From the NCBI GenBank assembly GCA_016808115.1, contig JAEQBH010000131.1:186001-250000 (forward strand): a DNA stretch of 64,000 bases, written 5' to 3'. Shown here piece after piece: positions 49,836 to 61,390 of this stretch. The first letter of the stretch is position 1, and each line of letters begins with the position of its first letter. This DNA comes from Tetrastigma voinierianum. Taxonomy: Eukaryota > Streptophyta > Magnoliopsida > Vitales > Vitaceae. The notes beneath the pieces were generated by a model that did not search any database, was not told the origin of the DNA, and worked only from the letters and a program-made list of their open reading frames with translations. A program made the translations under genes and the position numbers.

Positions 49836-50472
49836 AGTTTGTTCAAATGAAAAAAAAAAAAAATATATATATATATATATATATGGTATATATATATATC
49901 GGGCGTGGTCCAACATTTTATCTCCGAGGTATGTTCAATGAACTCGAGAGAACTACAAAACAAAACCTTTTTGTTTTAGGAAATAGAATTTTCATACATG
50001 GAAAAATGTACGTGGTATGGGAGTCGGTGAGGACTCGAGGCATGGGGCTTGGTATGGCATTCATGTAGAAAATCGCATAATTTTTACTTGAATGGGTATG
50101 AATTTTGAATTTGGCATTGCATGTGCACTTAGATAAAGTGGAGCAGCCCCTGAAAGATTTTCTCACTGGCATTGTTTCACCTGGCCATGGCATTATTTTC
50201 AGTACTAGTCGCACACAGAAACAAACAAGTCCAAGAAATTAGCTGAGAAAAAGGCCGATTTGGCTTGCTCAGATCCCCAGAAATTTTGGGTAGAAAACCC
50301 AATTTCTCTTTATATAAAGAATGTAGTTGTAATTAAACTCATTTTGTATAAGAAATGCAGTTCTGTAAGGTTTCACCAGGTTTCATATGCCCTGTAATAA
50401 AAAAGGCTGTTTTATACCGACTCATAAATTTTATTGAAAAAAAAAAAACAATCTCCTGAATCGGGGACTTCA

Positions 50473-50491
50473 GCCATATCGTGAGCTTAGG
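50473..50491 (+). other. Primer binding site, degenerate (tRNA-Met type)
   Basis: GCCATATCGTGAGCTTAGG directly follows the 5' LTR. It aligns to TGGTATCAGAGCTTAGG with several changes, the same extended form as at 18937-18957. Confidence 0.6.
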
Positions 50492-50599
50492 TATACGAAT
50501 ACCTAGGGGGCTCAGGTGTGGGATCCATTCGCATGGTCCTGATACCAACTTTACAACTGGATACTAGAGTTTAGGTATACGATCATCAGGGACTCAACA

Positions 50600-51560
50600 G
50601 CACGAGTTAATCATACATTAATCGCGGCATTGGGTGAAATTGATGTGTGATTTGTGTGCTCGAATTGTGTGAACGTTTTGTATGATGAACACTGTGGTTG
50701 CAGAACATAACCTAGTTCGAAAACATATTGAACACAATAATTCAAAATTAAATTCGAATTACATTAGTGGCTTTCTGGCAAGTGCTACTAATACCAAGAA
50801 GAAATCTAAGCTCTATTCGACTCAGGAAGATGGCAAGTCGAGACGAGATCTACAGGGTCGCCCACGAGGCACACCAATTCGCTTTTTACTACCAGCTCTT
50901 TATGAAGGCCATGGTGTTGCGCCTACTTCCCAGCGCATGCTTAGTGCAACCTGGGGGTCGTGGAGGACCAAACGATCTTCAAAGGTTTTACGGTGATATC
51001 ATCCTCCGACATGTATATGGGAGGAGGGACCTCAAGGATAGGACACCGGGTCGTCTGAGTAGATGACATGCGCAGCATTCAGGACTCGGGGTGCTAAGGT
51101 TAAGACAAGGAGAGTCAACCTCTTCTAGCTCCGTGAAGAAGGTAAGATTTTTGTTTCGCACCCGATCTCAAGGACGTGGCTAGCGCCACTCATGGTCAAG
51201 GCCAAGGTCAATCATCCATGGGGACACTTTGGGCTCAGCCAGTAGTGAGTGTGTTTCCATTGTCACCAACCTAGACACTTTAGACGAGATTGCCCTCAGC
51301 GCAGTGGATCCCGGAATTATGGGACATCACAATTCCAATCATCACCGGGATACGCAGAATGTGGTTTGTTCCTCCTACTACGTATCAGGCCAGGAACCGG
51401 AGACGCCCTGTGGTGTTGCAATAAGCACCTACTATTTCACCGATGTGGCCACATACGAGCATGAGTCGAGATCGAGGATAGAACTCACAGGCATGTACTT
51501 CAGGGACCCAAGGTCAAGATCAGCCTGATATACAGGGTATGTTTCTGCTCTCATAAGAGT
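50600..51560 (+). pseudogene. Gag remnant with CCHC zinc knuckle
   Basis: Overlapping broken frames cover this stretch. The clearest sign of gag is VCFHCHQPRHFRRDCPQ at about 51246-51300, a Cys-X2-Cys-X4-His-X4-Cys zinc knuckle that binds the element RNA in the particle. Upstream, the frame at 50767-51066 is basic (SRDEIYRVAHEAHQ, FYGDIILRHVYGRRDLKDR) but has no recognisable capsid core, so the central part of gag is probably deleted. The open frames at 51229-51528 in the other phase are shadows of it. Confidence 0.75.
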
Positions 51561-51607
51561 GTTATTTAAATTAGGATGCATCATATTCTTGCTTATTGTT
51601 GCACCTT

Positions 51608-54453
51608 GTGTGTGTAACGCCCTAAAAACACCCTAGAATTTTTTTTATAATTTTATTATATATTCCGAGTATAAATTGAGCCAACTTGGGTATTTTCCGA
51701 GAATTGTTAAATGAATGTTGACTAAATTATTATATGGCTAAAATCCAAATGCAAATATTAAATGCTAAAATGATAAATTAATTGAACCTGGAAATAAACC
51801 AAAGTGAAAAAGGGCAAAAAATAAAAATAAAAAATTGGAAATTGTGAAATAAGGATCTAAGGGTCATAAGTTAGAAAAAATAAATGTCTAAGTGTGATTG
51901 ATGAGAACTTAAATGTAAATAGAGACAAATAGTGGGCAAGCTAGCAATTAGGAGAACTTAAACCCAAAAATGGATTTTTAAAGAAGGACAAACAAGGCCT
52001 TATGTGACATGGGATATTTAAGACCAAAAGTGGTGGCTGGCTCATTTTGAGCAAAACGGTTTGAGAGAGAGAGGAAGGGAGAGCAAGGCTTGCAAAGGGA
52101 GGAGGTTGTGATTCTTGCTCCATTAAAGCAAGAGTTTAAGAGATCAAGTTGAAGAAGAGCTTGGTATCAAGATTGAAAGGATGAAGGTAAGAAAACCAAA
52201 CCTTAACCCCTTTCTACTTGTAGGTTTGGTTTAATAACACCCCAAATGTGGTATAAAAGGGTTCTGGATGGTTTTAATTCAGTTTGAGATTGTTTTGTAT
52301 TGTTTAGATTGGTTTGATTGGTTTGGAGGAGTGCTTTAAAGGGAAATGTTGCCTTCAAAGGAATGCATGTCAAAATTTTGTCAAGACCCCTGTTCTTGTT
52401 TTGGCTATAGATTAAGTTATAATCATCCAAATGAAGTGATTCTAATTGGTAAAGAACCATAAGAGATAGGTCTACACATTTATAGAAGGGGCAAGAGCAA
52501 ATTGTAGCTCTAAAGCTCCCAAATATATTTAAAAGGGGTGAGCTCAGCAAATACCAAGTTATGCCTGGTTTTTGGTATTGTTATAGTGTTTCGGCTATAA
52601 GTTGAGTTTCACTATCCAAATTGAGTGGGACATAAATTCTTGGTAAATTTATAATTTTAGGGGAATAATTTACATGAAGGAAGTGTATGCAAATTGTAAC
52701 CCCAAAGTGCCCATAAAATTTTCAAAGTGGAGCTTATGTAAGAATGGGGCCTGATTCATGGTAAATTGGAGTAGTTCTGATGTAAAAATGCACACTTGAG
52801 TTTTGGTGATCCAAATTGATGTGATTACAATTGAGAAGAAACTTTAGGAACCATATTCAAATGAGGAGAAGGAACCATTACCACCATTGAGTTAAGACCC
52901 CTGAAATTGGGAATAATAGTAGGTAACCGAGTGAGCTGGGCATACTGACCAGTTTGGCATTAAAATACCGTAATCAGTTTGGGTGATCCAAATGAAATGA
53001 TCTCAATTCCTACTAAAATAGGACTCATAGAGTTAGGACCCTTTTGAATGTGCCACGAGCAAAATATGGCTCATATGTCCCTAAAAAATTTTGCAAGTGA
53101 AGGGGTATCTGGTAGACATAAACCCTGACCAAAAACTCCTAGAATAACCTACTAATATGTGATTGTCATTGTATTTGAATAGGGTCTGACAAGGAGGAAA
53201 GCCCGATGAAGTCGAGATTCAAGATTGGTATCAAAGCGAAGATTTTGGTTTTGTTCCTATCTTTCTCCTATTCTCGTTTCAAGATTTGAACTATTTGTTC
53301 TAAATGCATAAGAAAAGCATATTGAATTGTTTTAATTCGATTTGAAGAAATTGATTGCGGAAATGTTAGCAAATGAAAATTGCATGAGTATTGAAAATGA
53401 ACCGCGATACAAATGTACATATTGTAATCGTATGTTGCTATATAAAAGATTTGAACGCCCTTAATTGAATGTTAACCGCTTAGTTCGTATGAAGGAAAGA
53501 TTGGCATACCGACAGGGTCAAAATAGCGCACGCGAATCCATTGTATTGATGTGTCACTGATCAACCCAAATGAACCAGACGTAGTGGGTGTTCACTAATT
53601 ATTTTTTTTTAATAACCAATCAGCAACCCAACGGGACCGTACAGTGTTATAAAACTGTTTTTATATCCTACCGCAGCCCGGGGATCGCCGATGATTCGAC
53701 ATCCTATATATCGAAACATAGGTTAAATTTATTAAGGGCAAAGACTGACTCAACGATTTGAGATTGCGACAAATTGGAATTGAAAAGCATGATTCTGTGA
53801 AATGAATGAAATGAAATGAAATGAGTATTATGAAATGTATGATTTGATTATCAATGACTTATTACATATAAGGTATATTCGGATTTGATCAATGAACTAT
53901 AAATGATCAGATATGAAATAAGTATATGTATTGTATTGATATTGATAATCCAAAAGGATCTGAAAGTTTGTTTAGTAAAACTACATGATTTGATTTAAAC
54001 TGAAACCGAGAATGGAATTGTATAGAACCACAAAGTATGAAAATGCTTAGCTTGTAGTTTTATCTATGCGCGGGTACCAATTGATTAGGAGCGAATAGCA
54101 AGATCGAGGAGCGTCGAGTCATAAAGAAATAATTGCGAAGTATGTTCCGACATATGCATTCACCCCATATCTCTTTTTGAACATTGATATTTTGTAAAAA
54201 CAATTTAAACTTTGAATATCTATTTTGTAAATCATTTGAAAAGTTTGATATGCCTTTATAGTAATTGTACTTTGCATGAATGAAAGGAATGAGCTTACCC
54301 TTTAAAAACGCTCCGTGATATTTGAAAAGGATTAACACTACGGTGTGTTTTTGATAAATAATTTTGATAAGGTGATTGAGTGACATTAGAGCAACCTGAA
54401 CTCGATTCGGACCCGCTAAATGGGTCGGGTCGGGAAAGGGGTGCTATAGTGTG
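51608..54453 (+). mobile_element. Solo LTR (2.84 kb) in the protease gene; target duplication GTGTG
   Basis: The LTR is 51613-54448, starting TGTAACGCCC and ending GGGGTGCTATA (a CA to TA change at the tip). GTGTG lies on both sides. Removing it rejoins the protease sequence (TTGTTGCACCTTGTGTGAATG, equivalent to 27510-27530 of the other element). A GAGA-rich tract lies about 450 bases from the start (52060-52115). A TTGGTATCAAAGC at about 53228 looks like a primer site but is internal to the LTR. Confidence 0.92.
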
Positions 54454-54999
54454 AATGTTTTAGGGCTTAAGGGTTAAAACCTTAGAAAAGCCGTTGTATG
54501 TGAGTCTCCCTCCCTAGGATTAAAGCGAGGGTTGATCGATATGGGGGAGTTATGAAGTTAGGATCCTGTGTGGATCCTACTCATAATGGACCCCAGGGCC
54601 ATGGATGTGTCGACCTGACGCCATCCTTAGGATGGATCGGTTGACGACAATCGAGTCATTACCCACCAGGGAGTGTGGGAGAGTTATTGCCTACACGTAG
54701 GATGGTACTCGAGTTACATTTAAGGGGGACAAGCACGATGCTTTACCCTAAACCGTGTATGACTCCAGATGGCACCCCTTGAGACTCTCTATGGGAGGCC
54801 ATGTCGATCATCAATATGTTGGACAAAGGTGGGAGAGAGCTCCATCATTGGTCCAGATCTTATTAGACACGCCCTGTGAAGGTGGGTATGATCTTCGCTA
54901 ACGCCTTTCCTCACTACCGTAGCCTACAGAAGAGTTACGCCAACTACGGGCGACGACCTCAAGAGTTTGGGCGCGGTGATCAATGCCTTCTTAGGGCTG
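54449..54999 (+). pseudogene. Protease fused by deletion to integrase C-terminus
   Basis: 54449-54760 follows the protease tail of related elements: the GGGCTTAAGG block, then blocks equivalent to ...CVDLTPSLGW and GTSTMLYP. From about 54765 the sequence jumps directly to integrase C-terminal residues (LETLYGRPCRSS, then VGESSIIGPDLIRHAL-like). In the 27455-40021 element about 2.5 kb of RT, RNase H and integrase coding lies between these two points. The element therefore cannot encode its own reverse transcriptase. Confidence 0.8.
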
Positions 55000-56289
55000 T
55001 GATGATTAGTGCTCAAAAGTACACTTAACCCCGCTTATTACTGTGTTCGAGCACTTTTGTGCAATAATCGCAGTAATTAACCCAATTGGCACATCTATAC
55101 TACTAATCGTATTTTGTGGCTATTTTTGTAGTTTTTGCAAGATACTAGGGCCAAAATTACTGCCAAGCTTGGACCAAACACTAAGAACTGCAGTTGAACT
55201 CATCACTGCGTACGTATCCCGTAAGAAAGGAAAGCAAAAAAGTGGAAAAAATGGAGAGATCGCAAGAAATTTTCGCAGTTTTTACAAATTCTCAAGTAGT
55301 TACGAAAATTCCGTACTCTACCAAACCCCCTGTTATCCAATTAACTCCCCATTTGACTTCCTTTTTGTGATTTTTCCAATTTTGCCATTCATGTATTATG
55401 GGTATTGAGGGTATTTTTGTATTTTTGCTTATTTGAGCACTATATAAGCCTAAATCAAATCTATACAGATTCTAATTCTTTTTTCTTTGTTAGACACAAT
55501 GAGGTAAAGCTCTCGCTGCTTTTCTTTTCCCTCATTTTCTCCCTTTCTTCCACTTTCTCGGCTGCCAAACACCCCTTGAGGATGACAACTCAAGGGATGG
55601 TTGGCTAAACCTCCTTTATCCTTGAAGAGGAGGGCTACTAGGCTACAGTTTTTGAGGTAAAACGATGGTTCTCTGTTTTTAACACAAGCAATTATGATCA
55701 TTTATGTTTCCATCTCTCACTCTAGGTTTAAATCTCTTAAATGTACCTTGATTAACCTATATTTGGAAAGCTTTTAGGGTTAAGTGGATGCTTATTGCTA
55801 GATCCACTGAGATTCATTAGTTGCCTTCTATTAGATAATCGTGTAGATTTAGGGATGTGTTTTTATCGTCAAAGAACATTTATGTCCCATAAATGCTATA
55901 TTTCAAAAGGAGTTTATTTTTAGGCTCCCTGCTTTTTATAGCCAAATGAAGATCCAGTTCGGGAAATGACTATAGGTCATCCTCCCCAACCCAAGGAAAA
56001 GGACCTGAGAACCTCTCATTTACCTTAGGATCTCAAACCTAGTAGCCCAATGCTTCAAGAAATTCATTTTATATTTTACTTCATTTTATTTTCGGTTTCC
56101 AAACAATTCAACCCACTATTTTTACTAAACCTTAAAATCCAAAACAAATTCACCATTTTAAACCTCACTGCAAATCATTTGTGCGAAGAAAACCCATCCT
56201 TGTGTTCGACCCTAGAGCCACTATACTGGAAGAGAGTTGTGCTACGACAAGTAGGGAGGAATTTAGGTTATAATTTAGTTGATTCCTAA
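55000..56289 (+). mobile_element. Probable solo LTR of the Tat/Athila type inserted in the integrase remnant
   Basis: It begins TGATGATTAGTGCTCAAAAG and ends near TTAGTTGATTCC. A TATA box (TATATAAG) lies at 55441-55448, and the late part has CCTTGTGTTCGACCCTAGAGCC, a phrase typical of the leader/LTR ends of Tat/Athila-type Ty3 elements. Flanking integrase codons resume at 56290 (VTP-like, then RMVRFG-like in a shifted frame). I could not find a clean target duplication, so the exact ends may be off by a few bases. A 121-aa open frame at 55043-55408 lacks any domain. Confidence 0.6.
55441..55448 (+). promoter_or_regulatory. TATA box of the inserted LTR
   Basis: TATATAAG in a GAGCACTATATAAGCC context, followed within about 50 bases by a pyrimidine-rich stretch where transcription of the LTR could start. 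Confidence 0.5.
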
Positions 56290-56725
56290 GACACCCTACC
56301 GCTTATATGAATCAGTACGCCGGAAAGAGGATGGTTAGGTTCGAAAACGACTAAGCCGTTGTCGAGGTATATCTAGCCCTTCAAGATACTCAAGAGGGTG
56401 GGCACTGTTGCGTATCAGTTGGCGCTACTGCCAAGCTTATCATGTGTCCACACGCTGTTCCATGTCTCCATGCTCCGGAGGTATACTCCAGATCTAGCTC
56501 ATGTAAAGTGGATTGCGAAGAGCCTTCTATTGATGCAGATGGGACCTTTGAGAAGGGACCTGTGCGTATTTTGGATAACCGAGACTAAGTTTTGCGACAC
56601 AAGACTGTGATGCTAGTAAAGGTGTTGTGGCAGCACCAAGGAGTCGAGAAGGCAACATGGGAACGTGAGGACACGATGCTTACCAGTTATCCTTTCCTCT
56701 TTGAGGATGGAGGTACGTGGTTTTA
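56290..56725 (+). pseudogene. Integrase end and chromodomain of the 47999-58788 element
   Basis: It includes SCVHTLFHVSMLRRYTPD near 56440-56500 (the FHVSMLRRY-P-D motif before the chromodomain) and VLWQHQGVEKATWEREDTML followed by TSYPFLFEDGG at about 56619-56720. The chromodomain is in one frame from VMLVKVLW to the end. The region ends about 80 bases before the polypurine tract, as in the 27455-40021 element. Confidence 0.88.
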
Positions 56726-56803
56726 GCCATAAAATGATAAATGTCTGCTACATATGCATGTGATAGTGTGTATATGTGTGTGAATTTCGAGACGAAATTC
56801 TTT

Positions 56804-56815
56804 AAGGGGGGAAGA
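56804..56815 (+). other. Polypurine tract
   Basis: AAGGGGGGAAGA directly before the 3' LTR start TGTGAAAACCCGGG. It is the primer for plus-strand DNA synthesis in reverse transcription. Confidence 0.9.
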
Positions 56816-57539
56816 TTGTGAAAACCCGGGTAATGCGAAATGAGGGTTACCATTACAAACCAACGGTAAATCTAGAAATTTCTCTAGATCTTGGATGACG
56901 ACACGCATTAAGCCGTTGAGTTCGTCTCGCGAAATCTAACTACGTTGTCAAATTTCATTGAATTTTGAGACAAATGAATTTCACTTAGGCTTTGAGGCGC
57001 GCAGCGAACTCACAGCGACATGTGGCATAAGGGGGTGTGTGTTATGTACACTAGAGTGGGGACACTTGGCACACAGGGCTATGTCATGCTCTCAAGCCTT
57101 ACATGAATTGAGTGGATGCAAGTAGGGCATGGAGAACACATGGCATTAGTTTTGCCATGTGTCAAAGTGGTTGGTGTTAGGTGTCCTACACCTATGTCAA
57201 ACCAATTTTGGTGGTTTGAGGTGGGAAAACAATTCATGGAGTAGGGAAGTGAAGAGGAGAAGAAGGAAAGAAAGGAAAAGAAGAAAGAAGAAAAGAAAAG
57301 GAAAGAAGAAAGGAAGGAAAATAGGACGAGTTGGTCTGCACTCCAACAAGTAGGGTTCTTCTCCTACTTGGTTTACCTTTGTCTAAGGGTCATTCAATGG
57401 CCATGAAGCTCAGCCTTAATATTAGGGCTAGTGCATGACAGTTTGGGCCAAACTATGGTGTATTTTCTAGTTACATTTGGTTCCGTAATCCCACTCGAAT
57501 AGGTTTAAATCGTTATTTTTAGGTAGTGTGATGGATTTT

Positions 57540-57915
57540 TGTATGCTGCTTTTTCTGGTTTGAAAAACTAGAAAAAAATCCAAGTTGCATGTTTATTTTT
57601 CTTGAATGAAAAACATGCAGAATTTTCTGGGTTTTTAAGATGGAAAATCAGTTTGTGTGGTATTGCTTACTTATGCAGAATTTTCTGGGTTGTAAGACTG
57701 AAAAAAAAAATCATGTTTGGTGTGTTATTGCTTGAATGAAAAACATGCAGTATTTTCTGGGTTTTAAGACTGAAAAATCCAGTTTTGTGTATTATTGCTT
57801 ACATGCAGAATTTTCTAGGTTGTAAGACTGAAAAAAAAAATCCAGTTTGGTGTGTAATAACTTGAATGAACAACATGCAGAATTTATGTAATAACTTGAA
57901 TGAACAACATGCAGA
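57540..57915. repeat. TTTTCTGGG minisatellite, about four units (3' LTR)
   Basis: The marker recurs near 57612, 57680, 57752 and 57810. A short local duplication GTAATAACTTGAATGAACAACATGC-like follows at 57855-57915. Confidence 0.85.
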
Positions 57916-57994
57916 ATTTATGAAAATACATGTTGATATGTGCATGTTTGATGATCAACATGATGCTTGGATAAAGCATGAATTATATATATAG

Positions 57995-58260
57995 TGCTAT
58001 CGGAGTCTGTCCAAATGAAAATATCGGAGGGTTGTCCACAGTACTATCAGAGTCTGTCCAAATGAAATATTTCGGAGGGTTGTCCACAGTACTATCAGAG
58101 TCTGTCCAAATGAAAATATTTGAGGGTTGTCCATAATACTATCAGAGTATGTCCAAATGAAATATATCGAAGGGTTGTCCACAATATTATCGGAGTCTTT
58201 CCAAATGAAAATATATATATGTATTGGAGGGTGGTCCAACATTTTATCGGAGTCTATCAA
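57995..58260. repeat. GAGGGTTGTCC tandem array (3' LTR)
   Basis: About five copies, 45-55 bp apart, of GGAGGGTTGTCCACAGTACT followed by ATCAGAGTCTGTCCAAATG. Minus-strand open frames here come from the repeat. Confidence 0.88.
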
Positions 58261-59385
58261 ACAAACCTTTGCGAGAACTAAAACAAAAACCTTTTGTTTT
58301 AGAAATAATTTTCATACATGGAAAAAATGCATGTGTGAGGGAGTTAATGAGGACTCGAGGCATGGGGCTTGGCATATGGCATTCATGTAGAAAATTGCAT
58401 AATTTTTACTTGAATGGGTATGAATTTTGTGAACATGGCATTGTATGTGCACTTAGGTAGGGAGTAGCTCTCAAGAGGAGATTTATTGGCATTGCTCACC
58501 TCGCTAGAGAAAAATAATTTCTGTATTGAGGTACAATGAGAAACGAATAGGTCCAAGAAATTATTGAGAAAAGGCGATTTGGCTTGTTCTTATATCCTAT
58601 AAATTTTGGGTAGAAAAACCCGCTCTTTTATGTAAAAAGAACAAAGTTGTAAATTAAACTCATTTTAAGTAAGAAATGTAGTTCTAAGAAGGTTTCACCA
58701 AAGCCATATGCCCTTGTAATAAAAAATGTTGTTTTATACCGAATTTCTGTGGCATATTGAAAAACACTACTGAATCGTGGGCGCTACAATTCCATTCTAG
58801 GTTTGCATAACTGACACCAAAGGTTTTTTGTGACATGATCATTGCATGTGCACTTAGGTGGGGAGTAGCCTCTGTAGGGGTTTACTCTACTGGGCATTAC
58901 TCACCCCATTGTGGGACCCCCTTTCAGGTACAGAGAGTGTGCAGGGAGACAACGCTCACTCGAGGCCGCTTATCAGGAAGAGTTTGTCGTGTTTTTTTGG
59001 TCTCTTACTTTTGCAAAACACATTAAATAAACCGCTTGATATATGTTTTGTGTAAAAGATATTGTAATTGTTCTGATGATCTATATAATATGAGTTTTTA
59101 CATTGTAATTGAGTATGGATAAAGTGGACCTATATCACATTTATCGTGAGATTTAACTCAAAGATACTCATGGATGGCATTGATCTGATTGTCATGCTAT
59201 TTTCCACTAGTATGATGTTGTATTTTGGTAGAGCTCTCATACATAGAGACTGTCCTGATTTTTGTTAAACTCATGGTCCTGCAAAAGGACATAACAGTGT
59301 GGGCATCTGCTACATCTCATGATTCACAAGTTTCCAGAGTCACTGGTCAACAATCAATTTCTGCCTTAAAGTACTCAGCATAAAT

Positions 59386-61390
59386 ATATAAAGGTATTTT
59401 CTTCCTATTCATTGTTTTCAATAGTACATAAAAAGGAAAAAGAAAAGGAAATGATGAGTATGATAGTTTTAAATGTGTAGATGGTTTTTCATTTTTATTT
59501 ATTATTACCACCATGGCTTTAATTTCAAAATTTTGGTACTATTTTGACTTTTATAATCAATCAACTAGTTTGACTTATTAAAAATCAGAACATGAACTGA
59601 ACTTTAAGGATAAAACCCAACTTTTAGCTTATTATTCAATGAAACCAAGTTTATTCCTTAATTAATCAACTGTACATTTGAAGACGAGTTATTCTGCGTG
59701 TGTCATGGACACCTTCTTGATTTTATTAATAACATCTATATAACAAGTGATGTATGTTTATCGATGAGAACATCATATGGTGATTTAATCAATGGTAATT
59801 ATAAGAGGTGAACTGACGTTTCTTCATTTGAATCATAAAGATATTTACAACAACTAGCTTTTACTATAAGATGTTAATAAATCAATTTATTATTTGAAGG
59901 AATTTAATTTTGCTTTTGTTATTTATCTTAATCGATTTTATGATATTTAAAGATCTTCAAGTTTAATCATGTTATTTTATGAACACAAATTTGTAATGGT
60001 CAGTGAAACCGTAAATTAAAAATTTTATTTGACAAATTTTGTACTTCTATGGTGGTCGCAGTTTACAATCTGGTTCATTTAAAAAAAACATATGAGAAAC
60101 TTTGATGCATTTTTTGAAGGCAATGATCACAATCGAACGATAAAACTGATTACGACCAGAATCATTATTAATTTAACCAACTCACATGATTTCTGAAATG
60201 AAGTTGAGCATAATTTGTGTTTGGTCAATTCAAAGTCAATCACATAATCACGAATAAACTGATTATATTCTCATTAACTAATATAATACAAATTTTGGAT
60301 CCATATTATGTTTAATTATTAATATTAACAATATTTAACCTATATTTAATCAATATATATATTATTTGCACAATACTGATTAATCTAATAATAATTTATG
60401 TTTTTTAAACATCAATTATTAAACATGTCACATACTGATCGCTTAATTCATTATTAATCGGGTCTGTTTGAACTGTTATTTTTAATCCTGCTTATTATTT
60501 GAGGCTAATTTAATGATAACGCTGAAAATGCTATTGATTAATCTAAACATATTCGTGACTGTTAATCTTTATATTCATTAATTCAACTTCATTCGGATTT
60601 TTAACTTCAGCCGAGGGATTAAAATGTATCCACATTTATGACAAGAAATCTTAACTCAATGTAAACATAAATTACAACTTATCACTTTTCCTACTATTTG
60701 CAATCCACCATAATATGCTTATTATCATTCCGACAAGCCGTGATGAAGTCAATCCATCCAAGGTGTCATACTAATTTAAACCCAACTTATCTATCGTAAG
60801 CCCTATCTCAATTCAAACCACATGTACTTGTTGTGAGCCTCACCACCCAAACCATTCCCTTCTCCGCTGAAAAGCCCATAGTTTAGGAAGAGCACTATAT
60901 CTCACATCCTGTTTACAATTTTTTCTCGATATGTTAGGGATTGAATTTATATGATTTAAGTGCAACTTAGATCAAAAGGGAGGCTGAGACGATTGGGTGT
61001 GTGACACGGGCATCATTTCAGCAGCTTGGTTAGCGCAGCCACAAGAATTACTAATCTTTCATATTGAATATCTCGCCTATGTTTTATGAAGCAAATCAAA
61101 CAAACGTGGACCTATGGTTGGGAGAAAAGGCAAAGGGTGGGAGGGGAAGATTGGAGAAAAGGCAAAAAAAAAAAGTGATTTTGGTTTTTAGTAAGCCGTG
61201 AGGAGACAGAGCGAAGGTTATACTCAGCTATTAAGGGGAGGAGGTGTTGTGGAAGGGGGGTTGGTCGAGGAGGAATTAGGCTGGTGAGAGGATAAGAGAA
61301 GAAAGTCAAGAGAGAAATGGACAAAGGAGGAAATGAGTAAGGAATGCCTGAGGCTTATGGTGTAATATAAATTAAATTAATATAACTTTC
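59386..61390. other. AT-rich DNA, no gene recognised
   Basis: Starts at the far flank of the nested complex. Mostly AT-rich non-coding DNA; a purine-rich patch lies at 61110-61345. I see no domain, tRNA or transposon end in it. Confidence 0.45.

Larger units (their letters stand above)
47999..50472 (+). repeat. 5' LTR (2.47 kb) of the 47999-58788 element
   Basis: It starts TATGAAACCCGTAATGC (TGTGAAAACCCGGG in the 3' copy) and ends TGAATCGGGGACTTCA. In order it contains the GTCAAACCAC...GGTTTGAGGTGGGAAAA block (48376), a purine tract (48418-48500), a TTTTCTGGG minisatellite (48760-49265), a TA tract (49362-49419), a GAGGGTTGTCC array (49615-49830) and a second TA tract (49863-49900). All of these recur in 56817-58788 except the longer TA tracts. 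Confidence 0.88.
47999..58788 (+). mobile_element. Non-autonomous chromovirus with both LTRs, carrying two LTR inserts
   Basis: The order is 5' LTR 47999-50472, primer site, gag 50600-51560, start of protease interrupted by the solo LTR 51613-54448, rest of protease 54449-54770, integrase C-terminus 54775-54999, LTR insert 55000-56289, integrase end and chromodomain 56290-56720, polypurine tract, and 3' LTR 56817-58788. Reverse transcriptase, RNase H and most of integrase are missing. The right flanking pentamer is ATTCC; the left is GGACC, so the target duplication is weak. However, the interrupted LTR resumes correctly across the insertion. Confidence 0.85.
56817..58788 (+). repeat. 3' LTR (1.97 kb) of the 47999-58788 element
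   Basis: It starts TGTGAAAACCCGGG and ends GAATCGTGGGCGCTACA. It is homologous along its length to 47999-50472 but 0.5 kb shorter. The missing length is mainly in the TTTTCTGGG array (about four units at 57600-57830 against seven) and the TA tracts. The purine tract is at 57250-57320 and the GAGGGTTGTCC array at 57995-58260. Confidence 0.9.
43368..59385 (+). mobile_element. Old solo LTR split by two later insertions; target duplication TAAAT
   Basis: The LTR (about 3.1 kb once inserts are removed) is in three pieces: 43373-45374, 47477-47998 and 58789-59380. It starts TGTAAAACCTGGG and ends in a decayed CTCAGCA, with TAAAT at 43368-43372 and 59381-59385. The pieces are collinear with the intact LTR 37088-40021. 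The 45374/47477 join matches about 38920-38935 there, and the 47998/58789 join matches about 39425-39440 (GTGTAGAATTCCATTCTAGG). The inserts are the LTR at 45375-47476 and the element at 47999-58788. Confidence 0.88.

Noticed and set aside
53215..53245. TTGGTATCAAAGC as a primer binding site with an LTR to its left
   Set aside because: The GTGTG duplication places the ends of this LTR at 51613 and 54448, so the motif is internal to a solo LTR.
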